A stretch of 64,000 nucleotides of DNA from Candidatus Obscuribacterales bacterium (GCA_031292355.1 JARLHI010000003.1:434001-498000), one strand, 5' to 3'. Shown: positions 1-9,195, numbered from the stretch's first letter. The notes: generated by a model from the letters alone, not told the origin. Made by a program: numbers and translations.

Positions 1-1
1 G

Positions 2-424
2 GCGCTAAAAGCCATGCTCCCACCATTTCTCATGGGCGCAGGCGGCAATATGGGAGATGGCGTGCAATACATGAGCTGGATCGACATAGACGATGAAGTT
101 CGAGCAATTTATCACTGCCTCATCACAGCAACACTCTCAGGTCCAGTCAATCTGGTGGCACCAAATCCAGTATCAAACGCACAATTCACAAAGGCACTCG
201 GTGCTGCCATTAAGAGACCGACAATTTTCCCGATGCCAGCTTTAGCCGCCCGTCTGATTCTGGGTGAAATGGCTGATGCCTTGATTTTGTCGAGCGCACG
301 AGTCAAATGCGATAAATTACAGGAAAGCGGTTTTCAATTCGAATATCCAAAAATAAGCGATTCGCTCAATCATGTCCTCAATGGACAGGAATCAACAAAT
401 GAAACGACAACCACGATTAAATAG
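2..424 (+). CDS. TIGR01777-like NAD(P)-dependent epimerase, C-terminal part
   Basis: The reading frame is open from the window edge, so the N-terminal Rossmann half and the true start lie outside. What remains (about 140 residues) has the pattern of the C-terminal half of SDR-type sugar-nucleotide-epimerase-like proteins of the TIGR01777/YfcH family. It contains the segment MGDGVQYMSWIDIDDEVRAI, then GPVNLVAPNPVSNAQFTKAL, then a small-residue helix resembling the family's LGEMADALILSSARV tail. The family's substrate is generally unknown and it is expected to be cytoplasmic. It converges on ilvE with only 7 bases between the stop codons, and I see no clear terminator there. Family assignment is fairly sure; the reaction is not. 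Confidence 0.75.
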   Translation, partial: ALKAMLPPFLMGAGGNMGDGVQYMSWIDIDDEVRAIYHCLITATLSGPVNLVAPNPVSNAQFTKALGAAIKRPTIFPMPALAARLILGEMADALILSSARVKCDKLQESGFQFEYPKISDSLNHVLNGQESTNETTTTIK

Positions 425-431
425 CGGCAGT

Positions 432-1406
432 TTAACGAGTCGCTGATGACGAAACTTTGCCCTTGAGTCCGTCTTTGGGTTCGGCTTTATAAACCGGTGT
501 CAGCCACTTCATATATTTTGGATCTTCACCGCGACAGGCTGAAATATAAGTGTCTTTAATGAGATTAGAGATGCGACCAGCTTTACCATCACCGATGACG
601 CGACGATCAACTTCGATGATGGGGGCAATTTGAGCGCCAGTACCGCAGAAGAACAATTCATCAGCAATGTACAACTCGCTTCGATCTACCGTACGGCACT
701 CAGTCTTGAGGCCGAGGTCTTTGGCGATTTCGAGAATGCTTGCTCTCGTCACGCCTTCAAGAATGTTTTCGGTGGTCGTCGAAGTGATCAAAATTCCTTT
801 TTTGACCACGAACAAATTCATGGCACTGCCTTCTGAGACGTGACCATTTTCTGCAAGCACGATACATTCATCGAAGCCAGCATTGAGCGCATCAGTCTTA
901 GCGAGGGCTGTGTTTGCATACGCACCGACAATCTTCGCTCTAGCAGGAATTGCATTGTCTTCCACCCGGCGCCAGCTAGAAATCTGCACCTTCAAGCCTT
1001 CAGCGCCATGAAAATAATCACCAAACGGCACGGTAAACATACAAATATCGCTTGGATTATTATCGAGGCTTGGTCCAACTCGATGAGCCGTCTTATAAGC
1101 TGCCGGACGTATGTACATGTCGGTTTTAGGGCTATTGCGACGTACGAGCTCGGTGGTGATGTCACAAAGCTCAGCCACTGTGTGCGGAGTCTGCAAATGC
1201 ATGATTTTCATGCTGTCTTGCATCCGCTCAAAATGCTCTTCGAGACGAAATAGAAAAATCTCGCCCTGCTTCTCGCTCCAGTAGCCACGAATGCCCTCAA
1301 ATACAGCGGTGCCGTACATGAACGAATGATTCATGATGCTGACGTTCGCTTCTGCAAGTGGCACGAAATTGCCTTTGAAATAGGCTATGTTTGGTTCATT
1401 GCTCAC
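432..1406 (-). CDS. ilvE: Branched-chain amino acid aminotransferase (class IV)
   Basis: A PLP-dependent fold-type IV aminotransferase for the last step of Leu/Ile/Val synthesis (2-oxo acid plus glutamate), cytoplasmic. The 324-residue protein begins in the family manner (NIAYFKGNFVPLAEANVSIM, then HSFMYGTAVFEGIRGYW). It carries YIRPAAYKTAH, the PLP-lysine region around GAYANTALAKTDALNAGFDE, EGSAMNLFVVKKG and a GVTRASILEIA segment. Length fits the family. The start is GTG, with GAGG about 8 bases upstream. It is the last gene of a leftward run, 42 bases after a TPR gene stop, so cotranscription is plausible. A D-amino-acid transaminase or ADC lyase is less likely because the full EGIRGYW and RPAAYK motifs are IlvE-like. 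Confidence 0.93.
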   Translation of the reverse strand: MSNEPNIAYFKGNFVPLAEANVSIMNHSFMYGTAVFEGIRGYWSEKQGEIFLFRLEEHFERMQDSMKIMHLQTPHTVAELCDITTELVRRNSPKTDMYIRPAAYKTAHRVGPSLDNNPSDICMFTVPFGDYFHGAEGLKVQISSWRRVEDNAIPARAKIVGAYANTALAKTDALNAGFDECIVLAENGHVSEGSAMNLFVVKKGILITSTTTENILEGVTRASILEIAKDLGLKTECRTVDRSELYIADELFFCGTGAQIAPIIEVDRRVIGDGKAGRISNLIKDTYISACRGEDPKYMKWLTPVYKAEPKDGLKGKVSSSATR

Positions 1407-1448
1407 TATTGCGTCCTCAGCTTGTGTGGGTTACCGATACTTCAATTA

Positions 1449-1895
1449 TTACTGCTTTTGATTGCGGCAGTAAGTAATTCTGTCCGATATGGCCCTTCTT
1501 TGTCCCGAGTCTGGCTTAAGCTGGAGATATTTTTCGAAAGCCTGGGCGGCGTTTTCAAACTCTTTGTCGTCTTCGAGAACCTTGCCGTACTCCAAAAAAC
1601 CCTCGGCAAACCCGGGCTCGAGTTCGGTAGACTGGCGAAATTCGGACTTGGCATCGCTAATTTTGCCAAGACGGCGCAAAGCGATGCCAAGACCTGTGTG
1701 ACAGGCACCAGAAGTTGGATTTTTTCTAACCTTTCCTTTAAAAAAATCAATCGCCTGCTCGGTATTCCCAGTAGATATCTGTGTATAGCCTTTCTGTAGT
1801 TCTTTGTTCCAGTCTTGGTCCTTGCAAAGTGCTTGTTCGGAGCAAAAACCTGTTACAGCCACGGCAATCAATATAGAAGCGGCAAGATATCTCAT
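1449..1895 (-). CDS. Small exported TPR protein, coupled to the CsgG-like gene
   Basis: A 148-residue protein. Residues 1-24 form a signal peptide (MRYLAASILIAVAVTGF, then CSEQALC), and a lipobox-like Cys near residue 18 could make it a lipoprotein. The rest is about three TPR units, with the typical G-x8-A pattern (CHTGLGIALRRLGKISDA, FLEYGKVLEDDKEFENAA, then a LQLKP end). TPRs are protein-interaction scaffolds, so the partner may be the upstream CsgG-like product. The ATG overlaps the stop of that gene in an ATGA arrangement, which indicates translational coupling. Location is inferred to be the periplasm or outer membrane. No specific function can be assigned. Confidence 0.8.
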   Translation of the reverse strand: MRYLAASILIAVAVTGFCSEQALCKDQDWNKELQKGYTQISTGNTEQAIDFFKGKVRKNPTSGACHTGLGIALRRLGKISDAKSEFRQSTELEPGFAEGFLEYGKVLEDDKEFENAAQAFEKYLQLKPDSGQRRAISDRITYCRNQKQ

Positions 1896-3004
1896 TTTGT
1901 AGTCGTCTTTTTGAGAACCGAACCAGTAGCATTAAGCGAATGATTTATATTTGAACCTAGCGATGCGCTGCCACCAACTGATTTGATAATCACAGCACTC
2001 ACATCGGTTGTCACCTTCTTGACCGAATCGCCAACAGCTACGCCTGCTCCTTTGACGATATCGCCAGTAGCAGAACTTGGATCAACAGACGAGATTTTGA
2101 TAACGGCAACAGTATTCGTCAGCTCTTTCAGCGTTTTGCCAGAAGTTGGGTCTTTGATGGTTTTATATGGATGATCGACCGAAAGGTTGTCACCGACGGC
2201 GATACCATTTTGCTTGCCAACATTGATGATCACCTGTGTTCCGGTGACATCTGCAACTTTGCCTTCAACGTTGGCTGCTGCAACTGATTGTCCATCTGGA
2301 ATTTTGGCAGCGAGTTCGACGATCTGACCACCCATCTGATCGACAGCGGCCAGAGTAGCTTCACCAGCTATAGACGAAGCAAAATCAGATGAGCCCCAGT
2401 CGAAACCACCACCACTTCCCATTGCGCCACCAAACATCGACATGCCACCACGTTTTGACTCACCAGCACCATGAACGGCGCCAAGAATTTCACTGGTGTT
2501 GATGTCAACAACACGAGCATCAATGGCTACATGAACTTTGCTCTTGTGGCTCTTAAGACCACCAAAACCGCCGAATCCGCCAACCACAGGAATGTACGAG
2601 GTGACAGAGCTTGCAGCAGCGCCCACATTAGCTGTATGGGTTTCGAAACCAAATTGAGTAACTGTTCCGACAATGATTGCATCAACACTAAGCAACTTCC
2701 CAATCTTGGCTGCAGTTGCTGGGTCAGCTCGATCACTGACTGAAAGATTTTGTTCTTTCAAAATAGAATCTAAAACCTGGCGTTCAACAACCGAATAAGT
2801 CCCGTCATTAACCAGTTTGGTAATAAGCAAGGTGGTAATCCCTTTGCCCACGTCGACCGTGCCAACAGAAGATGAAACCGCTCCGTATTCAAAAGGCAAA
2901 ATAGCCACTCGACGTTTTGCTGCAGCATGAACGCCTACAGGCAAAACAATCTGGGATACCAAAAACAGTGCTGACAATAAGGCACCGATTTTTCGCAGCT
3001 TCAT
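1892..3004 (-). CDS. CsgG/FlgO-family exported protein
   Basis: About 370 residues from the ATG preferred here. That start has GAGGAG six bases upstream and begins a normal signal peptide (MKLRKIGALLSALFLVSQIV, cleavage near VHA-AAK). The longer upstream in-frame ATG lacks this logic. The mature N-terminal half resembles the CsgG nucleotide-free fold: RVAILPFEYGAV, GKGITTLLITKLVNDGTYSV, VERQVLDSILKEQ, AAKIGKLLSVDAIIVGTVTQ. A Gly-rich low-complexity stretch (about 190-215) follows, then a C-terminal beta domain with VINVGKQNGIAVGDNLSV, as in FlgT/CsgG-associated modules. CsgG relatives form outer-membrane secretion pores or envelope lipoproteins. No curli subunits are nearby and no lipobox Cys is visible, so a pore role is unproven. 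Confidence 0.75.
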   Translation of the reverse strand: MKLRKIGALLSALFLVSQIVLPVGVHAAAKRRVAILPFEYGAVSSSVGTVDVGKGITTLLITKLVNDGTYSVVERQVLDSILKEQNLSVSDRADPATAAKIGKLLSVDAIIVGTVTQFGFETHTANVGAAASSVTSYIPVVGGFGGFGGLKSHKSKVHVAIDARVVDINTSEILGAVHGAGESKRGGMSMFGGAMGSGGGFDWGSSDFASSIAGEATLAAVDQMGGQIVELAAKIPDGQSVAAANVEGKVADVTGTQVIINVGKQNGIAVGDNLSVDHPYKTIKDPTSGKTLKELTNTVAVIKISSVDPSSATGDIVKGAGVAVGDSVKKVTTDVSAVIIKSVGGSASLGSNINHSLNATGSVLKKTTTK

Positions 3005-3039
3005 CACATGCTCCTCGCCGAAACTATAGTCACTGGCAT

Positions 3040-3062
3040 CAGGCAATGAACATTCATGCCTG
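3040..3062. repeat. Inverted repeat upstream of the CsgG-like gene
   Basis: CAGGCA and TGCCTG arms enclose an inner TGAA/TTCA pair, giving about ten paired bases with a single bulged A and a two-base loop. It lies 36 bases upstream of the preferred ATG and next to a TATAGT on the minus strand (3028 to 3023) that could serve as a -10 box. It could be an operator or a 5-prime structure; the sequence alone does not decide. Confidence 0.35.
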
Positions 3063-3160
3063 CAGCAACAAACCAGCCATCAGTTTACAAGAAAGCCTGA
3101 TTTGAATAAAGTCCTGACAGTTAATCAGCCAATTTTAGGCTGGCTTGTTTGTAACTTTTA

Positions 3161-3934
3161 TCAGTGTTTGAGGGCAGCGGTACATTCGGCAACTTTCTGG
3201 CGGGCCAACTTAATGCGTTTAGATTGTGCGCTCACCTGCTTGTATGAGGCAATTGCTTGTGCATAGTGCTTTTCTTTTTGTTTTTGCAAACCACTTTGAT
3301 ACGCCTTCAAAGATTGCTGCTCCATAACTAGAGTCTGCATCATTTTCTGAACACGACCAAAATGCGCTGTATCTGGAGTGATGGGCGAAAGCAAACCAAT
3401 AGCATCATCGTATTTGTCTTGACTAGCAAGCTCACCGGCTTGCATGACGCGTTCCCGGGTTTCCATTTCGACGACCACAGCTTGCTGAATTGGTGCAATT
3501 GCCCTCTGGGCAAGCGCGCCAATGACATCTCTTGCTGCTCCGTCGACCAGTGCTTTATTCAAAGGTGCCCCTGGCGAAAGAGAAAAATCCTGGTTGTACT
3601 TTTGCACAGCGTAAGTACCAATAACCTGACCATCGGTCGTTTTCACAAGCACCGTGCCGTTGTAACGAATCTGCCCGGACGCCTGATCAATGTTCTCTTT
3701 TACATTACAAACAACATACCAATCTGCATTGACTGTGCTGAGAACGATTTGTTCATTAGACTGCAGTTGACTTGAAATCCGATCGACAACATCCTGCTCC
3801 ATGCCGCTGCCACCACCAGGGACGACCGCAATGCGCACAGGCGGGGCTGCTGCCTCGGCTGCAAACTGGAGCATGAGCGCCAGACAAAAGCCTAAAAAGG
3901 ATGCCAGTACAAATGATTTGTTCGAAAAAGTCAT
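3161..3934 (-). CDS. Exported CsgG/FlgO-like protein with TPR-like tail
   Basis: About 257 residues from an ATG with GAGGG five bases upstream. This start gives a clear signal peptide (MTFSNKSFVLASFLGFCLAL, then FAAEAAA). Longer in-frame starts would run back into alaS. The N-terminal half (RIAVVPGGGSGMEQDVVDRI, TVLVKTTDGQVIGTYAVQKY) looks like the lipoprotein-type domain of CsgG/FlgO/LPP20 relatives, judged by eye only. The C-terminal half is helical with TPR-like spacing (MQAGELASQDKYDDAIGLLS, KEKHYAQAIASYKQV). It lies 52 bases after alaS and ahead of the CsgG-family/TPR pair, so the three may form an envelope module. Function unknown. Confidence 0.65.
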   Translation of the reverse strand: MTFSNKSFVLASFLGFCLALMLQFAAEAAAPPVRIAVVPGGGSGMEQDVVDRISSQLQSNEQIVLSTVNADWYVVCNVKENIDQASGQIRYNGTVLVKTTDGQVIGTYAVQKYNQDFSLSPGAPLNKALVDGAARDVIGALAQRAIAPIQQAVVVEMETRERVMQAGELASQDKYDDAIGLLSPITPDTAHFGRVQKMMQTLVMEQQSLKAYQSGLQKQKEKHYAQAIASYKQVSAQSKRIKLARQKVAECTAALKH

Positions 3935-3986
3935 GCCAGCCCTCAAAAATATTGGGGACTCAAACATAGCATTTTCACTAGGAACT

Positions 3987-6704
3987 TTAGCCGGCTTTTT
4001 CCACAAGCATCGCTTTAATCTTCTCGAAAGCAGCTGCGATTTTAGATGGATCTTTACCACCAGCCTGGGCCAATTGTGGCTTACCGCCTCCACCTCCGCC
4101 GGTTATGGTGGCAAATTCTTTAACAAGCAAACCGGCGTTAAAACCTTCTTTGACAAGAGCGTCAGAAACGGCAGCCGTAATGGCCACCTTATCAACGCCA
4201 TTGCTACTTACAAGAAGAACGACCATATCTGGTGCTTTTGCTTTCAAACTCTCAGCAGCCGATTTGAGACCATCGGCATTCATACCAGGTAATTCTTGTC
4301 CGATATATTGAATTTTGCCGATGCGTTCAGCTTTAAGATCACTAACTTTAAGCAAAGCGAGTTCTTCATCGCGTGCTTGCAAGAGCCGTTCTTTTTGTTT
4401 GACTTGATCTTGCAAACGCTCAATCTGCGATACAAGGTCCAGAGGTTTGACTTTCAACAAACCAGAGGCATTTTGCAAAAGTTGCATGCTCTCTGCGATA
4501 TGCTGCCACGCGCGAGCACCAGAAAGAGCTTCAACACGCCTGACACCAGAGGCGATACTACCTTCAGAGGTAATTTTTATCGGTCCAATCTCACCAAGAC
4601 TAGAAACGTGCGTGCCACCACAGAATTCCAGAGAGACATCGCCCATTTTCAGAACCCTGACTACATCACCATATTTTTCACCAAACATGGCGATAGCACC
4701 ACTGTTCTTTGCTTCTTCAATACCCATTTCAGTTGTGATTACAGGCAGATTTTGACGCACCCATTCATTCATGGTGCCTTCAATTTTTTGCAATTCGGCA
4801 GCTGTTGGTTGACGCTCAAAACTAAAGTCGAAGCGCATATTCTGAGGAGTTATTTGCGAACCTGCCTGAGCCACATGCTTGCCCAGAAAATCTCGAATCG
4901 CTGCATGAAATAAGTGAGCAGTGGAGTGATGCAACATGGTTGCAGTGCGAGTTTCTTTATCAACCGACGCTGTCACAGTTTGACCTGGCTCAAGAGAGCC
5001 AGCGATCGAGCGCACTCTGTGGACATGAAGACCTTCATGCTTTTTGGTATCAAGCACGTGCAAGGACGAATCTTTGTTGCTGATTAATCCAATATCGCCG
5101 ACCTGACCACCAGACTCTCCATAGAATGGCGTTTGGTCGAGCAGAACGTCAACTTCATCACCTTCTTCAACATGCTCAATGAGCTTGCCATCTTTAATTA
5201 AAGCAACAACATGAGCCTCACCATTGAGGTCTTTGTAGCCGGTGAATTTCGTCGCGCCGTGTTCCTTTAAAACTTTGCCAAAAGCACTATCGCCCGTCAT
5301 GATCACGTTGAATTTATTACCGGCCGAAATTTCTTCATGCTCTTTGCGCGCAGCAGCAAATCCATCCATGTCGATGTCTTTGCCCTGTTCAAGAGCAATT
5401 TCTTTCGTCAATTCGACAGGAAAACCAAAAGTCGCATAAAGATTGAAGACAGCGGCACCATCAATAATGGGCTCTTTCTTCTCGAGCAATTCATTCAACA
5501 AATCTATGCCGCGATCAATAGTTTTAGCAAAACGCTCTTCTTCTTCGCGAATGATTTGTGAAACCAGACTTTCATTGCCGACAAGCTCGCGATAGTGGCT
5601 GCCAAACTGACTGACAATAATCGGTACTAATTTATAGATAAACGGCTCGGTTAAGCCCAACAACCGACCAAAACGAGCAGCCCGTCTGGTAATGAAACGC
5701 AGCACATAGCCACGTCCAACATTGCTCATACGAACGCCATCGGCAATCAAAAAAGTGACGCAACGAGCATGGTCACTAATGATTTTCAGATAGGTATCTT
5801 TAATGGCGAGTGGATTTTTAGCGTCATCAGCCTTTGGCACACCGCCTGTGTAGGGAACTGAGGCTAGCTCGCTAACTTTTTGCAGAATCGGAAAAAACAA
5901 ATCCGTTTCGTAGGTATTGTTCTTCTTCTGCAGAACAAGGGCCATTCGTTCGAGTCCACCCCCTGTGTCCACATTTTTGTTGGCAAGCGGGGTAAAAGCG
6001 CCATGTTCATCTTTGAACAATTCCATGAAAACTAGATTCCAGATTTCCAGATAGCGGTCACATTCGCATATGCCTATGCCGCAAAGTGCAGGGTTATCGC
6101 TGCAACCGTACTGAGCGCCGCGGTCATAAAATATTTCCGAGCACGGTCCGCAAGGGCCTGTTGGTCCAGGCGGCCCCCAGAAGTTGTCCTTTCCAGGAAT
6201 TCTAAAGATGCGGTCAGTTGGCACGCCTACCGATTTGTGCCAGATATCATAAGCCTCGTCGTCGGCTGCAACTTGCTCGCTGCCTTTGAAAACCGTGACA
6301 AAAAGCTTTTCTGGTTCAAGACCGATTTCTTTTGTGACAAATTCCCAGGCCCAGGGAATTACTTCTTTTTTGAAGTAATCGCCAAAACTGAAATTGCCCA
6401 GCATTTCAAAGAAACTATGATGGCGCGCTGTTCGTCCGACATTTTCAATATCGGAATCTTTGCCGCCAGCGCGAGCACATTTTTGCACTGTGACCGCCCG
6501 CGGAGGATTGGGCGCAGGAGCCTGCCCCAGGAAAATCGGCACAAATTGCACCATTCCAGCTGACGTCAACAACAAGGTTGGATTGTCTGGAATCAAGCTG
6601 GAGCTTGGCAAGTGGAGATGACCCCGCTTGTCTTTGAAATAAGAGACGAATTTATCTCTTATTTGAGCGCCAGACAATGTCAAATTCTGCTCCACTGACT
6701 GCAT
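3987..6704 (-). CDS. alaS: Alanyl-tRNA synthetase
   Basis: Charges tRNA-Ala in the cytoplasm. From the ATG used here (GAGAGG five bases upstream, protein starting MQSVEQNLTLSGAQIRDKF) it has 905 residues, the normal bacterial length. The 32-residue upstream extension in frame is not needed. Class II catalytic core: FLGQAPAPNPPRAVTVQKCA, HHSFFEMLGNFSFGDYF, GPTGPCGPCSEIFYDRG, GNLVF-like WNLVFMELFKDE. Editing domain: HHSTAHLFHAAIRDFLG and the distal CGGTHVSSLGEIGPIKI. The C-terminal C-Ala domain has the Gly-rich GGGGGGKPQLAQAGG. Complete and intact. It is divergent from nadK, with about 190 bases between starts, and heads the leftward run towards ilvE. Confidence 0.97.
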   Translation of the reverse strand: MQSVEQNLTLSGAQIRDKFVSYFKDKRGHLHLPSSSLIPDNPTLLLTSAGMVQFVPIFLGQAPAPNPPRAVTVQKCARAGGKDSDIENVGRTARHHSFFEMLGNFSFGDYFKKEVIPWAWEFVTKEIGLEPEKLFVTVFKGSEQVAADDEAYDIWHKSVGVPTDRIFRIPGKDNFWGPPGPTGPCGPCSEIFYDRGAQYGCSDNPALCGIGICECDRYLEIWNLVFMELFKDEHGAFTPLANKNVDTGGGLERMALVLQKKNNTYETDLFFPILQKVSELASVPYTGGVPKADDAKNPLAIKDTYLKIISDHARCVTFLIADGVRMSNVGRGYVLRFITRRAARFGRLLGLTEPFIYKLVPIIVSQFGSHYRELVGNESLVSQIIREEEERFAKTIDRGIDLLNELLEKKEPIIDGAAVFNLYATFGFPVELTKEIALEQGKDIDMDGFAAARKEHEEISAGNKFNVIMTGDSAFGKVLKEHGATKFTGYKDLNGEAHVVALIKDGKLIEHVEEGDEVDVLLDQTPFYGESGGQVGDIGLISNKDSSLHVLDTKKHEGLHVHRVRSIAGSLEPGQTVTASVDKETRTATMLHHSTAHLFHAAIRDFLGKHVAQAGSQITPQNMRFDFSFERQPTAAELQKIEGTMNEWVRQNLPVITTEMGIEEAKNSGAIAMFGEKYGDVVRVLKMGDVSLEFCGGTHVSSLGEIGPIKITSEGSIASGVRRVEALSGARAWQHIAESMQLLQNASGLLKVKPLDLVSQIERLQDQVKQKERLLQARDEELALLKVSDLKAERIGKIQYIGQELPGMNADGLKSAAESLKAKAPDMVVLLVSSNGVDKVAITAAVSDALVKEGFNAGLLVKEFATITGGGGGGKPQLAQAGGKDPSKIAAAFEKIKAMLVEKAG

Positions 6705-6733
6705 AAATCCTCTCTTGCGTTTTCCGGTTTTTA

Positions 6734-6739
6734 AGTATA
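6734..6739 (-). promoter_or_regulatory. Probable -10 box for alaS
   Basis: On the minus strand this reads TATACT, five of six matches to the sigma70 -10 consensus, 30 bases upstream of the alaS ATG. The -35 position is only T-rich (no TTGACA). The placement in the alaS/nadK divergent spacer supports a promoter. Confidence 0.4.
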
Positions 6740-6893
6740 ACCCACTGATTTGGCGAAAAACCCGCCGGTTGCCATTGTCTGAAGCTTTGTGTTGTCCCAT
6801 TACAGAGTGCCGTCATATGCACTAAAAGTCGCCAAAAAGTCTGCTCAATCTGCTAATCTTGCCATCTGGATTGACATTCAACCGAGAGAAGCG

Positions 6894-7802
6894 TTGAAGA
6901 TTCGCAAAGTTCTAATTCTTCATAAAAAATCGACTTTCCAGTTACAGGCCGTCGAGCACAAGGAAGCACGTTTCCTCAAGCTGCTTGAGGAAGGAAACGA
7001 AGTCGTCGCCAGAGTTAAACTGGCACACGAAGAACATATTGAAACTCTCAACCTTTTAGAGTCTGAACTAAAACGCCGAAAAATTGAGTTTCACTCAGTC
7101 GCTCGAGCCGAAATAACCGACTGGGTTACCGATTACGATTTGATGATGGCCGTAGGTGGCGACGGGACTTTCTTAGATGCCTCGCACGCGCTGCATCATG
7201 TGCCTTTACTTGGCATCAATTCATCGAGTTCTTCAAGCTTTGGTCACTTCTGTCTGGGAAATCAAAAAAATCTGACGAGCATTCTTGATCAAATTCAAGA
7301 TGATTCGCTCAAAGCTAGTCAGCTCTTGCGCTTGCAGCTGACAATTAACGGCAAGCTCATGCCAGAGCTGATTCTAAATGAAGTGCTGGTGTCACACAAA
7401 CATCCTGCTGCCACGAGTCGTTATTTTATTGATTTGCACGGCGAAAAAGAAGAACAACGCTCATCAGGCATCTGGATTGGTACACCTGCTGGTTCAACCG
7501 GGTCGCTGCGATCAGCTGGTGGAGCGGTTCTTCCTATATTAGATACGCGCTATCAGTATGTTGTGCGCGAAGCATGCATGCGCCCAAGTGAAAAATGGCA
7601 TCTAATACGCGGACTTTTGAGCGCCGACGAATCAATTCATCTGGTATCGCAAATGCGAACGGGCGCAATTTACGCTGACGGTCAACATATCGAATACGAC
7701 TTCAACCTGGGTGACGAGCTGATTGTTCGCACCTCGCCCAACAGTCTACGTGCTTTTGTCTCGGCCAATGTAAACGATATATTTTCCACGAACTGCAGGT
7801 GA
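6894..7802 (+). CDS. nadK: NAD kinase
   Basis: Phosphorylates NAD to NADP, cytoplasmic. The diagnostic GGDGT loop is at about residue 88 (MMAVGGDGTFLDASHAL). It is followed by LLGINSSSSSSFGHFCLG, which replaces the usual NxGxLGFL, then LILNEVLVSH for the NE/D motif and GIWIGTPAGSTGS for the second nucleotide-binding loop. I prefer the TTG at this position, with GAGAGA about five bases upstream. The longer ATG start at 6789 adds 35 residues unlike the family and nearly abuts alaS. The serine-rich NSSSSSSFG in place of the canonical NxGxLGF is unusual. Four bases separate its stop from the murT start. Confidence 0.88.
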   Translation: MKIRKVLILHKKSTFQLQAVEHKEARFLKLLEEGNEVVARVKLAHEEHIETLNLLESELKRRKIEFHSVARAEITDWVTDYDLMMAVGGDGTFLDASHALHHVPLLGINSSSSSSFGHFCLGNQKNLTSILDQIQDDSLKASQLLRLQLTINGKLMPELILNEVLVSHKHPAATSRYFIDLHGEKEEQRSSGIWIGTPAGSTGSLRSAGGAVLPILDTRYQYVVREACMRPSEKWHLIRGLLSADESIHLVSQMRTGAIYADGQHIEYDFNLGDELIVRTSPNSLRAFVSANVNDIFSTNCR

Positions 7803-7806
7803 ACAA

Positions 7807-9195
7807 TTGACCACAGCCGATAAAATAGCGATATTCTCGGGCAAATTCGCGGCCTCAGCTATTCGTTTATTGGGAGCCGGTCTTGGTTCAAATTTCCCGG
7901 GGCGTATAGCACGCAAAGTTGCACCAAATGTTCTTGGTGATTTGTCCAGACAGGCTCGCCAGGGCATTATCGCAGTCACTGGCACTAATGGAAAAAGTAC
8001 AAGTAGCGGTTTGCTATCATCCATTCTTAAATCGGCTGGATTAGAAATCGTCCACAACACTCAAGGTGCCAATCTGGTTCCCGGAATAACGGCATGTCTC
8101 ATCAATGCGGCATCCTGGGATGGCAGTCTGGATGTCGATTACTGTCTCTTTGAAATCGATGAAGCGGCACTACCGCTGGTTGCACGCGAAGCGAAGATAG
8201 GCACCATCGTCGTCACCAATCTTTTTCGCGACCAGCTTGACCGTTTTGGCGAACTGGACACAACCAGTCGTTTAATCGACCAGGGCATTGCCGTCAATAC
8301 CAGTCTCGCCGTCCTTAACGCAGACGATCCCAATGTCAGTCAACTAGCACCCAATTCTACTCGGCTGTTTTTCGGCATCGAGTCTTTACTCGAAAATAAA
8401 CCAGGCAGTGTCGAAGGAGAAGAGTTAACTAAAAGCGGCAACGCAGAGCTTGCCTATTGTCATAAGTGCGGCGCTGAAGTCAGTTATTCAAGATTCTATT
8501 ACGGTCAACTGGGGCTATGGACCTGCTCTAAGTGTGATCACGGACGCCCTCAACCGGATGTGTGGGCTGAAAAGGTGGATCTCAACGCTGAATATTCTGA
8601 ATTTCAAGCGCACGTTAAAGGGTCAGTTTTCGATGTGCACGTGCCTCTACCTGGATTATTCAACGTCTACAATGCTCTTTCGGCGCTCGCTGCAGCAACG
8701 ACCCTTTCGATCTCGCATCAGGCCATTCGAGACGGTCTAAAGACCTACAAGACATTATTTGGTCGCTCGGAGAGAGTGACAATTAAAGGCAAGCAGGTTC
8801 TGATTCAACTCATCAAGAATCCGGCCGGAGCCAGTCAAGCAGTATCGTCTGTAGTATCAGACCCGCAAGCTTTGGTATTGATTGCCATCAATGATAATCT
8901 CGCCGACGGCCGCGATATTTCGTGGCTCTGGGATGCTGATTTCGAACAATTAAGCGTAGCAAACCGACAAATCATCGTCAGTGGCGCAAGAGCAGAAGAT
9001 ATGGCGGTGCGCATGAAGTACGCGGGGTTTGCCTCTGAAAATATCGTTTGTATTCCGAAACTAAGCAAAGCTCTAGATGAAGCGCTATCAAGATTAAGTG
9101 CCGGGCAGACACTAAGACTGCTACCGACATACACCTGCTTGCTCGAATTGCAAAAGCTGCTAAAAAACCGCGGTGTAAGCCTTTCCGGCACTTAG
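7807..9195 (+). CDS. murT: MurT-type lipid II isoglutaminyl synthase subunit (Mur ligase with DUF1727)
   Basis: A 462-residue Mur-ligase-family protein. MurT with its glutaminase partner GatD amidates D-Glu of lipid II to D-isoGln. The P-loop VTGTNGKSTSSGLLSS is near residue 60. VTNLFRDQLDRFGELD is the MurT-specific segment. The zinc ribbon inserted in the central domain is present (CHKC near 218, CSKC near 240). The C-terminal DUF1727 contains INDNLADGRDISWLWD, with the Asp used to contact ammonia in characterised MurT. The start is TTG with AGGTGA upstream. No gatD follows, which is unusual because the two genes normally pair. The ligase assignment is secure; amidation depends on a GatD elsewhere. 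Confidence 0.9.
   Translation: MTTADKIAIFSGKFAASAIRLLGAGLGSNFPGRIARKVAPNVLGDLSRQARQGIIAVTGTNGKSTSSGLLSSILKSAGLEIVHNTQGANLVPGITACLINAASWDGSLDVDYCLFEIDEAALPLVAREAKIGTIVVTNLFRDQLDRFGELDTTSRLIDQGIAVNTSLAVLNADDPNVSQLAPNSTRLFFGIESLLENKPGSVEGEELTKSGNAELAYCHKCGAEVSYSRFYYGQLGLWTCSKCDHGRPQPDVWAEKVDLNAEYSEFQAHVKGSVFDVHVPLPGLFNVYNALSALAAATTLSISHQAIRDGLKTYKTLFGRSERVTIKGKQVLIQLIKNPAGASQAVSSVVSDPQALVLIAINDNLADGRDISWLWDADFEQLSVANRQIIVSGARAEDMAVRMKYAGFASENIVCIPKLSKALDEALSRLSAGQTLRLLPTYTCLLELQKLLKNRGVSLSGT

Noticed and set aside
4296..4913. Open frame of 205 codons on the plus strand inside alaS
   Set aside because: It lies wholly antisense to the conserved alaS catalytic and editing regions, has no ribosome site and shows no family resemblance.
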